A stretch of DNA of 64,000 bases from an uncultured Eubacteriales bacterium (GTDB taxonomy: Bacteria > Bacillota > Clostridia > Christensenellales > Aristaeellaceae), in NCBI GenBank assembly GCA_902765305.1, contig CACWZI010000022.1:1883-65882 (forward strand). Reading direction: 5' to 3'. A model generated the notes under the pieces. That model made no database searches and was not told the origin of the DNA. It worked only from the letters and a program-made list of their open reading frames with translations. Position 1 is the stretch's first letter. Every line of letters begins with the position of its first letter. Shown here in pieces: positions 17,934-27,456 of the stretch. The position numbers and the translations under genes are program-made.

Positions 17934-17946
17934 CTTTTGCTATAAT
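17918..17946 (+). promoter_or_regulatory. Consensus promoter pointing away from lon
   Basis: TTGACA (17918-17923), 17-nt spacer, TATAAT (17941-17946): a perfect plus-strand consensus sharing the palindrome with the lon promoter. No gene follows for almost 500 nt; the first is tetR at 18442, beyond the structured repeat. Confidence 0.7.
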
Positions 17947-18020
17947 ATTTACGTAATTGTTCAGTCGTAAGCAAATCCTGATTTGTCGGGATGTTGGCGG
18001 AAATGCATAGGGTAGTGTAA

Positions 18021-18341
18021 GGGAACGGGGAATGGGGAACAGGGAACAGGGAACAGGGAACAGGAATGGCGGGTGCCGCGAACATTCCGAGGTTGTGCGA
18101 GATGTAGCGGCCCTAAAGGACTAACTTCGTGTCGCGGCGCCTGCGCCGCCATGGCTGAACTAATACTTTTGCAGATTATACAGTCCGGTTAATTAAGAGA
18201 TGCTGTAATAGTCCTTTAGGGGGCTCTACAAGGCTTTCATACTTCGCCTCGTCGCGGGAACGGTTCCTCTGGCATGGTTGTAACGTTCCGTGCGCGGCTT
18301 TTCCTGTTCCCTGTTCCCTGTTCCCTGTTCCTTGTTCCCTC
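18021..18341. repeat. Long structured inverted repeat with GTTCCCT units
   Basis: The outer arms are 18021-18064 (GGGAACA units) and 18302-18341 (TGTTCCC units), complementary over about 40 nt. An inner pair, 18103-18122 and 18210-18230, shares CCCTAAAGGACT with its complement. The whole could fold into a nested ~320-nt structure. I see no open reading frame of note in it. The right arm and its flank recur at positions 3-36 of the window. It lies between a consensus promoter and tetR, so it may be transcribed as an RNA leader. Confidence 0.7.
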
Positions 18342-18388
18342 GATAGATTCCCATTCGTCGGGATACCCTGAGCTGTAACGGGAACAGC

Positions 18389-18405
18389 GGCGGTATTCTG
18401 CCGCC
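18389..18405. repeat. GC palindrome copy (GGCGG...CCGCC)
   Basis: GGCGGTATTCTGCCGCC with flanking AACAGC and ACAAT; same family as 9539-9583 and the two copies in the kinase gene. It is 36 nt upstream of tetR. Confidence 0.6.
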
Positions 18406-18441
18406 ACAATACGAATTGATACCTACACTTGGAGGATACGG

Positions 18442-18987
18442 ATGTACTGCGGAACCAACAAGACGGCGCTGGCCTCCCAGCGGCAGCTGGCCGACGCGAT
18501 GATGCGCCTGATCGCCCAGAAGCCCTACGCCCAGATCTCCGTCAGCGAGCTGTGCAAGGCGGCGGGCATATCCAGGCAGACCTTCTATACCCTGTTCACC
18601 AGCCGGGAAAACGTGATGGTGTTCACGCTGCAATCCCGGGCCTGCTGCGCGCCCGGGGCGGCGCACGGCGGCGGGGCGGGGCAGGAGGGCCTGCGCCGGC
18701 TGTGCCGGGGCTACAGCGAATACCTGCTGCGCAACCAGCGGCTGATTAAGCTGTTGGTGGAGAACCACATCGACCATCTGCTCTACGACACCTTCTTCGA
18801 GGCGCTGGAAGGCTGCGACTGCTTCCTGGGCAGCGCCGACCCCTGCGCCCGCCGCTACGCCGTCAGCTTCTACGCCGGAGGCGTGGCCAGCGTCGCCCGC
18901 CGCTACGCCCAGGAGGACTGCGCCGCCACCGCCGAGCAGCTGGAGGGCCTGCTGATGACCCTGTTCACGGGCGGAGTGTTCACATAG
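18442..18987 (+). CDS. TetR/AcrR-family transcriptional regulator
   Basis: A 181-residue regulator. The N-terminal DNA-binding domain fits TetR: ADAMMRLIAQKPYAQISVSE, then the helix-turn-helix LCKAAGISRQTFYTLFTSRE at about residues 34-53. The C-terminal ligand/dimer region is short and Cys/Ala-rich and cannot be matched to a ligand. Start: ATG 18442 with GGAGG at 18431-18435. It lies upstream of and in the same direction as amylosucrase, which has its own promoter 11 nt after this stop, so it may control that gene or its own transcript. Confidence 0.88.
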   Translation: MYCGTNKTALASQRQLADAMMRLIAQKPYAQISVSELCKAAGISRQTFYTLFTSRENVMVFTLQSRACCAPGAAHGGGAGQEGLRRLCRGYSEYLLRNQRLIKLLVENHIDHLLYDTFFEALEGCDCFLGSADPCARRYAVSFYAGGVASVARRYAQEDCAATAEQLEGLLMTLFTGGVFT

Positions 18988-18997
18988 CAGATTTTAT

Positions 18998-19026
18998 TTG
19001 CATTCTCCGCCGATCCATGTTATGAT
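18998..19026 (+). promoter_or_regulatory. Predicted promoter of the amylosucrase gene
   Basis: TTGCAT (18998-19003), 17-nt spacer, TATGAT (19021-19026), about 40 nt upstream of the start codon; GGGGGTTGGAGG provides the ribosome site. Confidence 0.6.
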
Positions 19027-19064
19027 AATGTATGGAAAAATAACATTCACTGGGGGGTTGGAGG

Positions 19065-20921
19065 ATGGACAAGAGCAAGTGGGACGCGACCTTTGCCGCG
19101 CGCTTTGCCCGGCACGAGGACGAGCTGCAATGGCTGTACTGCGAGCTGTACCACGGCGACATGCAGGCCTATGACTATTTCGTGAATATGCTGCACCGCG
19201 CCTGGCTGGACAGGCCGGAAGCGCTGCGGGCCATCGACGCCCGGCGGGAGGACGATCCCGACTGGTACCGGGGCCACGACATGACCGGCATGCTGATGTA
19301 CGTCAAGGCCTTCGCCGGCACGCTGAACGGCGTGCGGGAGAAGCTGGATTACATACAGGATTGCGGCGTGAACTACCTGCACCTGATGCCGCTGCTGGAG
19401 AGCCCGGAGGGGCGCAGCGACGGCGGCTATGCCGTATCCGACTTCCGGAAGGTGCAGCCGGAGCTGGGCACGATGGACGACCTGGCGGCCCTCGCCGGGG
19501 ACTGCCACGGGCGGGGCATCGCGCTGTGCCTGGATTTCGTGATGAACCACACCAGCGAGGACCACGAGTGGGCGCGCAGGGCCCGGAAGGGCGATCCCAC
19601 CGACATGGCCCGCTACTTCATCTATGACAACTGGATCGTGCCCGACGAATACGAGCGGACCGTGCCCCAGGTGTTCCCCACCACCGCGCCGGGCAACTTC
19701 AGCTGGTGCGAGGCGCTGCACAAGGTGGTCATGACCACCTTCTGGCCCTACCAGTGGGACCTGAACTACGCCAATCCCATGGTGTTCAACGACATGACCG
19801 ACAACATGCTGTACCTGTGCAACCGGGGCGTGGACATCATCCGGCTGGACGCGGTGCCCTATATATGGAAGTCGCTGGGCACCAACTGCCGCAACCTGCC
19901 CCAGGTGCATTCGCTGGTGCGCATGATGCGCATGGCCTGCGAGATCGTCTGCCCCGGCACGCTGCTGCTGGGCGAGGTGGTCATGGCGCCGGACAAGGTG
20001 GCGCCCTACTTCGGCAGCGTCTACAAGCCGGAGTGCCACATGCTGTACAACGTGACCACCATGGCCTCCATCTGGCACACCGTGGCCACCCGGGACGTGC
20101 GGCTGCTGCGCAACCAGCTGGAGCAGGTGTTCGCCCTGCCGGGGCAGTACACCTTCCTGAACTACCTGCGCTGCCACGACGACATCGGCTGGGGCCTGGA
20201 CTACGATTACCTGGGTCAGTTCGGCCAGTCGGAGATCCCCCACAAGAAGTACCTGAACGACTACCTGACCGGCAAGTGGCCCGGCAGTCCCGCCCGGGGC
20301 GAGCTGTACAACGACGATCCCCGCCTGGGCGACGCCCGGCTGTGCGGCACCACCGCCTCGCTGTGCGGCGTGCAGTCGGCGCTGGAAAACGGAGACGGCA
20401 GGGCGCTCGACCAGGCCCTGACCCTGGACATCGCGCTGCACGCGCTGATGTTTACCCTCAGCGGCGTGCCGGTGCTGTACAGCGGCGACGAGATCGCCCA
20501 GCTGAACGACGATACCTACCACGACGACCCGCTGAAGGCCGGGGACAGCCGCTACCTGCACCGGGGGGACATGGACTGGAGCGCCGCCGAAAGGCGTGGC
20601 GACGGATCGACCCCCCAGGGGCGCATGTTTGATGCGGTCAAACGGCTGGAGGCCCTGCGCGCCGAACACGCCGCCTTCGGCGCGGATGCCGGGGTGCGTC
20701 TTGCGAACGCGGTGGACGATTCCCTGCTGGGCATCGAGCGCCGCGTGAAGGGCGAGCGGCTGATCGCGCTGTTCAACTTCTCCGAATGGCCGAAGCCCGC
20801 GGGGATCGAGGGCGGCGGCAGCTTTACCGACCTGTGGGCGGGCAGTCGCGTGCGCGCCGAAGGCCTGACCGTGCCCGCGGGCGACTTTCTGTGGCTGCTG
20901 GATGCCGGCGCGGAGGATTGA
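19065..20921 (+). CDS. Amylosucrase, glycoside hydrolase family 13
   Basis: A 618-residue enzyme predicted to use sucrose to build or extend alpha-1,4-glucan while releasing fructose. The helical N-domain (about 1-85) contains WLYCELYHGD. The barrel follows with DFVMNHTSEDHEWA, a region where amylosucrases keep ARRARKGDP. Catalytic residues: nucleophile Asp in DIIRLDAVPYIW (~262), acid/base Glu in LLGEVVMAP (~303), and CHDDIGWG (~370), the HDD motif typical of this subfamily. No signal peptide, so cytoplasmic. Sucrose phosphorylase or hydrolase activity of the same GH13 subfamily is the alternative. It sits between tetR and a sugar importer, which suggests that the imported sugar could be sucrose or an alpha-glucoside. 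Confidence 0.9.
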   Translation: MDKSKWDATFAARFARHEDELQWLYCELYHGDMQAYDYFVNMLHRAWLDRPEALRAIDARREDDPDWYRGHDMTGMLMYVKAFAGTLNGVREKLDYIQDCGVNYLHLMPLLESPEGRSDGGYAVSDFRKVQPELGTMDDLAALAGDCHGRGIALCLDFVMNHTSEDHEWARRARKGDPTDMARYFIYDNWIVPDEYERTVPQVFPTTAPGNFSWCEALHKVVMTTFWPYQWDLNYANPMVFNDMTDNMLYLCNRGVDIIRLDAVPYIWKSLGTNCRNLPQVHSLVRMMRMACEIVCPGTLLLGEVVMAPDKVAPYFGSVYKPECHMLYNVTTMASIWHTVATRDVRLLRNQLEQVFALPGQYTFLNYLRCHDDIGWGLDYDYLGQFGQSEIPHKKYLNDYLTGKWPGSPARGELYNDDPRLGDARLCGTTASLCGVQSALENGDGRALDQALTLDIALHALMFTLSGVPVLYSGDEIAQLNDDTYHDDPLKAGDSRYLHRGDMDWSAAERRGDGSTPQGRMFDAVKRLEALRAEHAAFGADAGVRLANAVDDSLLGIERRVKGERLIALFNFSEWPKPAGIEGGGSFTDLWAGSRVRAEGLTVPAGDFLWLLDAGAED

Positions 20922-20947
20922 CGCTGAATCGTCACCCGTTTCAAATC

Positions 20948-20993
20948 AAAACCCCTCAGAATTGCCGCTTTCGGGCAATTCCGGGGGGTTTTT
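20948..20993 (+). terminator. Rho-independent terminator after amylosucrase
   Basis: AAAACCCCTCAGAATTGCC (20949-20967) pairs with GGCAATTCCGGGGGGTTTTT (20974-20993) around a short loop; the stem ends in TTTTT. Confidence 0.85.
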
Positions 20994-21048
20994 AACGGCA
21001 TTTCGCCCAAAAAGTTAGTGATGCGCAAAACTTAACGAAAACGATGTA

Positions 21049-21077
21049 TTGACAAGAAATAAACAATGGTATAAAAT
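21049..21077 (+). promoter_or_regulatory. Predicted sigma-A promoter of sugar importer 2
   Basis: TTGACA (21049-21054), 17-nt spacer, TAAAAT (21072-21077). About 80 nt of leader precede the AAGGAGG ribosome site. Confidence 0.75.
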
Positions 21078-21159
21078 TGGTGTGCAATCCGATAAGACAG
21101 TAGGTTTTTATTGGATCGAGGCAAGAGATTGCCACAAAAATTCAAGGAGGTTACCGCAC

Positions 21160-22512
21160 ATGAAAAAGGTAATCAGTCTGGTTCTCGTCCTGGCCCTGTT
21201 CGCCATGAGCGCCGTCGCGTTCGCCGCTACGCCCGTGGCCGCTACCGATCTGGCCTATAAGGGCGAGCTGGTGCTCATGCACTTCTCCACCTCCGAGGAG
21301 TCCGAGGGCAACGGCGGCTCCGACGGCTTCCGTACCACCATCGCGGCCTGGAAAGAGGCCCATCCCGACATCACCCTGACCGAGAACGTGCTGGCCAACG
21401 CCGAGTACAAGACCCAGGTCGCCACCCTGGCGGCGGCTGACAACCTGCCCGACGTGTTCCTGCTCCAGGGCATGAACACCATCGCCTGGGCGAATCAGAA
21501 CCTGGTGATGGACATGACCGACATCATCAAGGCTTCCCCCTACTATGATGCCTACAATCAGGCTTACTTCACCCCCTTCACCACGCCCGAAGGCAAGATC
21601 TACGGCCTGCCCGTGCTGACCGGCGGCACCTGCACCATCGTGATCTACGACAAGGCCATGTGGGCCGAGAAGGGCTACGAGACCTTCCCCGCCACCTGGG
21701 CTGAGGTCGAGGAAGCCGCTGAGAAGTTCTCCGCGGAAGGCATCGACACCATCGCCTTCGGCAACGGCGGCCAGTGGCAGCTGAACTCCGACTTCGTGTC
21801 CACCCTGGGCAACCGCTACACCGGTCCCGAATGGTTCGCTAGCCTGATCGCCAACACCGGCGCCAAGTTCACCGACGAAGCGTTCGTGAAGTGCCTGACC
21901 GAGACCCAGCGCCTGTTCAAGGACACCAAGATCTTCAACGCCGACTTCAACGCCGTGACCAACGAGGACGCCCGCGAGTACTTCATCTCCGGCGACGCCG
22001 CGGCCTTCATCGGCGGCAACTGGGACTGGTCCTACATCTGGCAGACCCTGAAGGACGGCAACGAAGAGAAGTACAACAACATGGGCATCGCCGTGCTGCC
22101 GCAGCCCGCGGACGCCGAGCTGTATCCCAACAGCCAGAACATCGGCCTGGGCTATGCCATGGCCATCAACCCCAAGCTGGCTGAGGATCCCGACAAGCTG
22201 GCCGCCGCCATCGACCTGTGCTACGAGCTGACCGGCCCCGCCTTCTCCTCCTATGTGGCTGAGAACTACGCCCTGGGCGGCCTGACCAGCGCCGGCGACG
22301 TCGACCTGAGCGCCTTCGACCAGCAGACCCAGGACTTCTACAACTGGTCCTATGTCGATACCGACACCTGCGAGATCTACGACTCCTACCTGGATTCCTC
22401 CATCTGGAGCGTGCTGAACACCGAGATGCAGGAGATGCTGAACGGCGACAAGGATCCCGCCACCGTCGCGGCCGACACCCAGGCGGCTTACGACGCTGTG
22501 TACAACAGCTGA
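21160..22512 (+). CDS. Sugar ABC transporter, extracellular substrate-binding protein
   Basis: Family-1 carbohydrate receptor, 450 residues. Residues 1-22 are a clean signal peptide ([20 protein letters not shown], cut after AFA). The mature protein shows [14 protein letters not shown] and [18 protein letters not shown], typical of sugar receptors. There is no lipobox Cys, unlike many Gram-positive receptors, so how it stays at the cell surface is unclear. I chose ATG 21160 with AAGGAGG upstream; a frame opening at 21049 runs into the promoter. It heads an operon with two permeases and no ATPase. Location after amylosucrase suggests a glucosidic substrate (inference). Confidence 0.9.
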   Translation: MKKVISLVLVLALFAMSAVAFAATPVAATDLAYKGELVLMHFSTSEESEGNGGSDGFRTTIAAWKEAHPDITLTENVLANAEYKTQVATLAAADNLPDVFLLQGMNTIAWANQNLVMDMTDIIKASPYYDAYNQAYFTPFTTPEGKIYGLPVLTGGTCTIVIYDKAMWAEKGYETFPATWAEVEEAAEKFSAEGIDTIAFGNGGQWQLNSDFVSTLGNRYTGPEWFASLIANTGAKFTDEAFVKCLTETQRLFKDTKIFNADFNAVTNEDAREYFISGDAAAFIGGNWDWSYIWQTLKDGNEEKYNNMGIAVLPQPADAELYPNSQNIGLGYAMAINPKLAEDPDKLAAAIDLCYELTGPAFSSYVAENYALGGLTSAGDVDLSAFDQQTQDFYNWSYVDTDTCEIYDSYLDSSIWSVLNTEMQEMLNGDKDPATVAADTQAAYDAVYNS

Positions 22513-22531
22513 TAACCTTATGACTGACCGA

Positions 22532-22636
22532 CAGCCGTCCGTCTGCGAAAGCGGACGGGCGGCTGCCCTGTATTGACAGCCGCTTCCGGTCCCATGCTGC
22601 GCCAGCGCCTTGCGAGGCGTGGGAGCGGAAGTGCGC
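22532..22636 (+). promoter_or_regulatory. Two intercistronic stem-loops after receptor gene 2
   Basis: AGCCGTCCG (22533-22541) pairs with CGGACGGGCGGCT (22552-22564) with a small bulge; then GCTTCCGGTCCCATG pairs with CGTGGGAGCGGAAG near 22622-22635. There is no T-run. The position matches the hairpin after receptor 1, so they may set the receptor-to-permease ratio. Confidence 0.6.
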
Positions 22637-22667
22637 TTACCAACAAAAGGAAAGGAAGGGACAGTGC

Positions 22668-23564
22668 ATGCTTGATTCCATCAGGCCCAAGAAATCAACC
22701 ATCTATCTGTACCTGTTGATCCCGGTTGCCCTGTTTATATTCACCGTGTTCTTCCCGTTGGTCTCCGCGCTGGTGTACAGCTTCTTCGAGTGGAAGAGCG
22801 GCCCCAACAAGATATTCAACGGCATTGCCAACTATAAGCAGCTGTTCGCGGACCAGGTGTTCTGGGCGTCCTTCGGCCACAACCTCTATCTGGTGGCGGC
22901 CTGCATCATCGGCCAGATCGGCATCGCGTTCATATTGGTGCTGTTCGCCAATTCCCGCCTGGCCAAGTGCCAGACCATCCACCGCACCTTCGGCTTCTTC
23001 CCCAGCACCATCTCCGCCGTCTGCATCGGCATGATCTGGAGCATGGTGTATCACAACAAGTACGGCATACTGAACTGGTTCATCATCAATGTGCTGGGCC
23101 GTCCCGAGTGGGCCAAGGTCTGGCTGAACGATACCAAGAACATCATGCTGTACGTGTCCATTCCGCTGATCTGGCAGTACATCGGCTATTACATGGTCAT
23201 CATGTTCTCCGCTATCGCCGGCATCGACAAATCCATCTTCGAATCCGCCGAGATCGATGGCGCCACCGGCTTCCAGACCGCCGTGCACATCACGCTGCCC
23301 CTGATCCGCAATACGCTGCTGGTCTGCCTGACGCTGTGCATCGCCGGCAACATGAAGGCCTTCGACAACATCTACACCATGACCGCCGGCGGACCGGGTT
23401 ATTCCTCGATGGTGATGGCCATGTACGGCTACAAGGTCTCCTTCGAGCAGTCCAACCTGGGCTACGGCAGCACCATCTCCGTGGCGATATTCGTGCTGTC
23501 CCTGGCCGTCATCGGCGGCAGCCAGTGGCTGGTCAAGCGGGCCACCCGCAGAATGGAGGTGTGA
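22668..23564 (+). CDS. Sugar ABC transporter permease, MalF/UgpA type
   Basis: A 298-residue inner-membrane permease. The first span reads YLYLLIPVALFIFTVFFPLV, followed by the periplasmic FEWKSGPNKIFNGIANYKQL typical of UgpA-like proteins. The EAA loop IFESAEIDGATGFQTAVHIT is near residue 200. A terminal AGGPGYSSMVMAMYGY segment matches the family. ATG 22668 with GGAAAGGAAGG upstream. The next permease begins 3 nt after the stop, so the two are co-translated. Confidence 0.92.
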   Translation: MLDSIRPKKSTIYLYLLIPVALFIFTVFFPLVSALVYSFFEWKSGPNKIFNGIANYKQLFADQVFWASFGHNLYLVAACIIGQIGIAFILVLFANSRLAKCQTIHRTFGFFPSTISAVCIGMIWSMVYHNKYGILNWFIINVLGRPEWAKVWLNDTKNIMLYVSIPLIWQYIGYYMVIMFSAIAGIDKSIFESAEIDGATGFQTAVHITLPLIRNTLLVCLTLCIAGNMKAFDNIYTMTAGGPGYSSMVMAMYGYKVSFEQSNLGYGSTISVAIFVLSLAVIGGSQWLVKRATRRMEV

Positions 23565-23567
23565 TCC

Positions 23568-24440
23568 ATGCAGAAGAGCGAAATGACCGCCGTGCGCCAG
23601 ACCTCCCCGGTGGGCAAGGCCATCGGCACGGTGCTGATCAACCTGGTGCTTTGGATCTTCTCCCTCAGCTGCATCTTCCCGCTGGTCTGGATGTTCTATT
23701 CCTCCTTCAAGGAGAAGCGCGCCTTCAACGCCGACATCGTCGGCCTTCCGAAGGTCTGGGACCCGGTGAACTACGTCAAGATCCTCTCCAACAAGGACTA
23801 TCACCTGTGGCAGTCCATGTGGAACAGCCTGCGCACCACCGGCATATCGATCATACTGATCGTGCTGCTCAGCTTCATCGTGGGCTACATACTGGCCCGC
23901 GTGCGCTTCAAGCTGAACCGGCCCCTGTACCTGATGTTCCTGATGGGCATGCTGATCCCGATCCATTCGCTGCTGGTGCCCATCTACGTGGTGTTCAAGG
24001 ACGCCAACCTGCTGGACAAGTGGTACACCCTGCTGTTCCCCTATGTGTCCTTCGGCCTGCCCATGGGCATCTTCCTCACGGAGGGCTATGTCAAGGGCAT
24101 CCCCGTGGCGCTGGAGGAGGCGGCGTCCATCGACGGCGCGGGCTTCTCCCGTTCACTGTGGACCATCATCTTCCCGCTGTGCCGTCCGATCCTGGTGACC
24201 ATCGCCATCATACAGATCTTCGGCTGCTGGAACGAGTTCTCATTCGCCCTGGTACTGATGAACGACGTCAACCTGCAGACGGTGCCGCTGGCGCTGACCC
24301 AGTTCAAGGGCCAGTTCGCCTCCGATTATCCCAAGCAGATGGCCGCCATGCTGATCACCATGGCGCCCATCGTGATCATGTACTTCGCCTTCAACGGCCA
24401 GATCATCAAGGGCATGGTCGCCGGCGCGGTGAAGGGCTGA
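23568..24440 (+). CDS. Sugar ABC transporter permease, MalG/UgpE type
   Basis: A 290-residue permease with six predicted spans. The first is near residues 20-45 (LVLWIFSLSCIFPLVWMFYS). The EAA loop VALEEAASIDGAGFSRSLWT lies near residue 185, and the chain ends IIKGMVAGAVKG, the conserved MalG C-terminus. ATG 23568 follows AATGGAGGT. Unlike the MalG-type permease at 7.9 kb it has no N-terminal extension, which makes that extension stand out. It is the last gene of importer 2. Confidence 0.92.
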   Translation: MQKSEMTAVRQTSPVGKAIGTVLINLVLWIFSLSCIFPLVWMFYSSFKEKRAFNADIVGLPKVWDPVNYVKILSNKDYHLWQSMWNSLRTTGISIILIVLLSFIVGYILARVRFKLNRPLYLMFLMGMLIPIHSLLVPIYVVFKDANLLDKWYTLLFPYVSFGLPMGIFLTEGYVKGIPVALEEAASIDGAGFSRSLWTIIFPLCRPILVTIAIIQIFGCWNEFSFALVLMNDVNLQTVPLALTQFKGQFASDYPKQMAAMLITMAPIVIMYFAFNGQIIKGMVAGAVKG

Positions 24441-24465
24441 CAGAATCCCTGTATCCTGTATGATC

Positions 24466-24521
24466 AAAGCGTCTGTCTCAAAATGACATGAAAGGATCAT
24501 TTTGAGGCAGCCGCTTTTGTT
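24466..24521 (+). terminator. Rho-independent terminator of importer 2
   Basis: AAAGCGTCTGTCTCAAAATGA (24466-24486) pairs with TCATTTTGAGGCAGCCGCTTT (24497-24517) with few mismatches and a 10-nt loop, then TGTTT. Confidence 0.8.
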
Positions 24522-24616
24522 TACAGATAAAACGCATAATGACAGCTGGAATGTAAACAATTACAGTGAGATCGATACAAGTCCAAGAAATTACCCTTAG
24601 AAAGCAAGTGCATATA

Positions 24617-24645
24617 TTGACTGTTTTTTGAATGCATGATATCAT
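24617..24645 (+). promoter_or_regulatory. Predicted promoter of the cas operon
   Basis: TTGACT (24617-24622), 17-nt spacer, TATCAT (24640-24645), 49 nt upstream of cas3 in AT-rich sequence. No other promoter is obvious between the cas genes, which mostly overlap. Confidence 0.7.
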
Positions 24646-24693
24646 ATTATTAATAATCTTTGCTTAACGAAGCGATGAATAGAAGACGGGGGT

Positions 24694-27456
24694 ATGGGGA
24701 TGGAAGATATTGATTCCAGACTATATGCTATACCTGCCAAATGCGATCGTGAGCGCAATTCATGGCTGCCGTTGCCGATTCATCTAAAGGATACGAGTAA
24801 CATATTGGAGTGGCTGTATCGTGAATGGTTGCCAAGGAGCGAACGACTGGCTATGCTTCCAGATTTCGACCATGCTACGGAGCGAGCAGTTCTTAACTGC
24901 TTGGGCATGCTTCATGATCTGGGAAAAGCGACGCCGTCATTTGTTGCACATATAGCAAACTCTGGCGGAATGCCGGAACTTCTTGAACGCCTTGAAAAGT
25001 CGGGATATCCAACTTTTTGGCCTTCGGTATACGCGGTAACCCACGCGGCTGCGGGAGAGGCGCTTCTTTTATCTGCAGGCGCACCGGTTGGTATTGCATC
25101 GATCATAGGGGCGCATCATGGAAAACCGCAGGATGCCGAAAAACTACGGTTTATATGGAATAATTATGAACATTTGATAAGAGGAAGAAGCGAGGATGGG
25201 AATACCTGGACGCAGGCGCAAGAGGAGATAATTCATTGGGCCGTATCACAAGGCGGCATCCCTTTGGATAAATTGCCAACCCTTTCTGATGCATCGCAGA
25301 TGCTCCTTTGCGGTCTTTTGATCATGGCGGATTGGATTTCGAGCAATACATATTATTTTCCGATGATTCCCATTGAGGATGATGGGCGGGATGCAGATTC
25401 CGAACATCGTTTTCAAGATGCTTTGGAACGATTGAAGTTGCCTGCATGCTGGCAAACGGAAGCAGAAGCATTCTGGGCAGATCGGATCTATGACTTGCGT
25501 TTCGGGAGGGGGGAGACGCCATTCATTCCACGCCCCATGCAAATTGAAGCAGCGCAAACAGCTTCACAGATGCTTGTGCCAGGTTTGATAATCCTTGAGG
25601 CGCCGATGGGCTCAGGAAAGACAGAAGCTGCACTGGCTGTGACGGAACTGATAGCTTTTCAAACAGGTGCAGGGGGCATATTTTTCGGGCTACCGACTCA
25701 GGCAACGGCCAACGCGTTGTTTGGCAGGTTAAAGGATTGGGCGGAGCGTCAAAGCGAGGATGCGGTAAACACGATCATGCTGAGCCATCGTATGGCGATG
25801 ATGAATCCACTCTATCAGGATCTGCTGAAGGGAACACCGGAGGATGTCACGGTTGGAGAGGAAAGCGGCCTGGAGGTTCACAGCTTTTTCCAGGGCAAGA
25901 AAACTGCGCTGCTGTCGAGCTTTGTTGTCGGCACGATAGATCAACTGTTGATGGCAGCCTTGCGTCGCAAGCATGTCATGCTTCGACAACTGGGTTTGGC
26001 AGGCAAAGTTGTCATCGTAGACGAGGTTCATGCCTATGATGCCTATATGAGCCGCTATTTGCAGCGGGTATTGCAATGGCTGGGCGCATGGGGAACGCCG
26101 GTTGTGCTGCTCTCGGCAACGCTGCCGGCAGCTGCACGATCACAATTGATGGATGCGTATTTGGGCATAAAACCCAGGAAAAAAGACACCTCTGAGTGGC
26201 GGACGAGTATAGAATATCCCCTGTTGACGTGGTCAGATGGAGGCCAGGTGAGGCAACGAACGTTGACAGGAGATGGACGTCGAATCAAGGTGCGCACAGA
26301 GATAATCCCGGATGAAGCGAGGATTGACATTCTTAAAGATAAGCTGTCAAATGGAGGGTGCGCTGGGGTCGTTTGCAATACTGTCGCACGCGCCCAGTCT
26401 TTTGCTATGGCTGTTTCAAAAGCTATGCCGGAGCTCAGGGTCATACTGTGCCACGCTCAATTTGTCATGCCAGAGCGAGCGCGTATTGAGGAAGAACTGC
26501 TGCAGAAGCTTGGACGCGACGGAAAGCGCCCTATAAAGCTGGTATTGGTTGGAACCCAGGTGATAGAACAAAGTCTTGATATAGACTTGGATGTGCTTAT
26601 AACAGATTTGTGTCCCATGGATTTGTTGTTGCAGCGAATTGGGCGCTTACACCGACATGAACGTTCCAGACCCGCACGGATGGTTAATGCGGAATGTTAT
26701 ATTGCAGCTGCTACGGATGATGCATTGAAGGATCATCCAATTTACGAGGAATATCTGTTGCGGCGCACGCGTGACAAGCTGCGACAGCAGCTGGTTATAC
26801 CGGATGACATTGCCGGCTTGGTACAACAGACTTACAGCGCTCCTGAAGGCACAGAAAACAATGCTGAAAAGCTTCAGGAGATGTGGGAAAGGATGACGCG
26901 AAATATAAAAACACAGGAAGAAAAAGCGGATGCGTATCGGCTACGACCACCGATGCGTAGAGCAGGGATGATCCCTGCAACATTGAATGGCATTTTGGAG
27001 GCAGATGAAAAAACTGACGACGTTCAAGCCGAAGCCAGCGTGCGAGGCGGCGGATCAAGTGTGGAAGTGCTGCTGTTAAGACGCACAGGAGAAGGCAAGG
27101 CGTGTACAATCACAGGGGAAGTCGATGAGGGTATTGCCTCGGATAATATGTCGTTTTCACTGAATCACATGCCGTCGACTCAGGAAGCAATGATCATTGC
27201 GCAGCAAAGGCTGAAACTGCCCTGGTCGCTGTGTGCGCCATGGCGAATAGATCAGACCATTGCGCTGCTAGAACGACAAACCTCGACGCTTGTTCCGGAG
27301 TGGGAACAATCCCATTGGTTGAAGGGAGAACTTATTCTGTTGTTGAATGAGGATGGGAAAACTGTTTTGAACGGCTTCCAGCTGAGCTATGACAAACAAT
27401 ACGGCATGATATGTGAGAGATATGAGGAGGTGTCTGGCGATGAATCCGTGCTTTAA
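24694..27456 (+). CDS. cas3: CRISPR-associated nuclease-helicase Cas3 (type I-E)
   Basis: Cas3 is recruited by Cascade to bound target DNA, unwinds it and degrades it. At 920 residues it is full length. The N-terminal HD nuclease shows MLHDLGKATPSFVAH (~72-86), the metal-site HD pair, and GAHHGKP further on. The SF2 helicase has Walker A APMGSGKTEAAL (~305), DEVH box VIVDEVHAYDAYMS (~443), motif III LLSATLPAA (~475) and motif VI QRIGRLHRHE (~647). ATG 24694 or 24700 follows GACGGGGG. It heads a cas operon with lower G+C than the flanking housekeeping genes, suggesting acquisition as a unit. Confidence 0.96.
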   Translation: MGMEDIDSRLYAIPAKCDRERNSWLPLPIHLKDTSNILEWLYREWLPRSERLAMLPDFDHATERAVLNCLGMLHDLGKATPSFVAHIANSGGMPELLERLEKSGYPTFWPSVYAVTHAAAGEALLLSAGAPVGIASIIGAHHGKPQDAEKLRFIWNNYEHLIRGRSEDGNTWTQAQEEIIHWAVSQGGIPLDKLPTLSDASQMLLCGLLIMADWISSNTYYFPMIPIEDDGRDADSEHRFQDALERLKLPACWQTEAEAFWADRIYDLRFGRGETPFIPRPMQIEAAQTASQMLVPGLIILEAPMGSGKTEAALAVTELIAFQTGAGGIFFGLPTQATANALFGRLKDWAERQSEDAVNTIMLSHRMAMMNPLYQDLLKGTPEDVTVGEESGLEVHSFFQGKKTALLSSFVVGTIDQLLMAALRRKHVMLRQLGLAGKVVIVDEVHAYDAYMSRYLQRVLQWLGAWGTPVVLLSATLPAAARSQLMDAYLGIKPRKKDTSEWRTSIEYPLLTWSDGGQVRQRTLTGDGRRIKVRTEIIPDEARIDILKDKLSNGGCAGVVCNTVARAQSFAMAVSKAMPELRVILCHAQFVMPERARIEEELLQKLGRDGKRPIKLVLVGTQVIEQSLDIDLDVLITDLCPMDLLLQRIGRLHRHERSRPARMVNAECYIAAATDDALKDHPIYEEYLLRRTRDKLRQQLVIPDDIAGLVQQTYSAPEGTENNAEKLQEMWERMTRNIKTQEEKADAYRLRPPMRRAGMIPATLNGILEADEKTDDVQAEASVRGGGSSVEVLLLRRTGEGKACTITGEVDEGIASDNMSFSLNHMPSTQEAMIIAQQRLKLPWSLCAPWRIDQTIALLERQTSTLVPEWEQSHWLKGELILLLNEDGKTVLNGFQLSYDKQYGMICERYEEVSGDESVL

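Noticed and set aside
18021..18064. Second CRISPR array suggested by repeated GGGAACA
   Set aside because: The unit is 7 nt with no spacers, and it pairs with a distant complementary arm.
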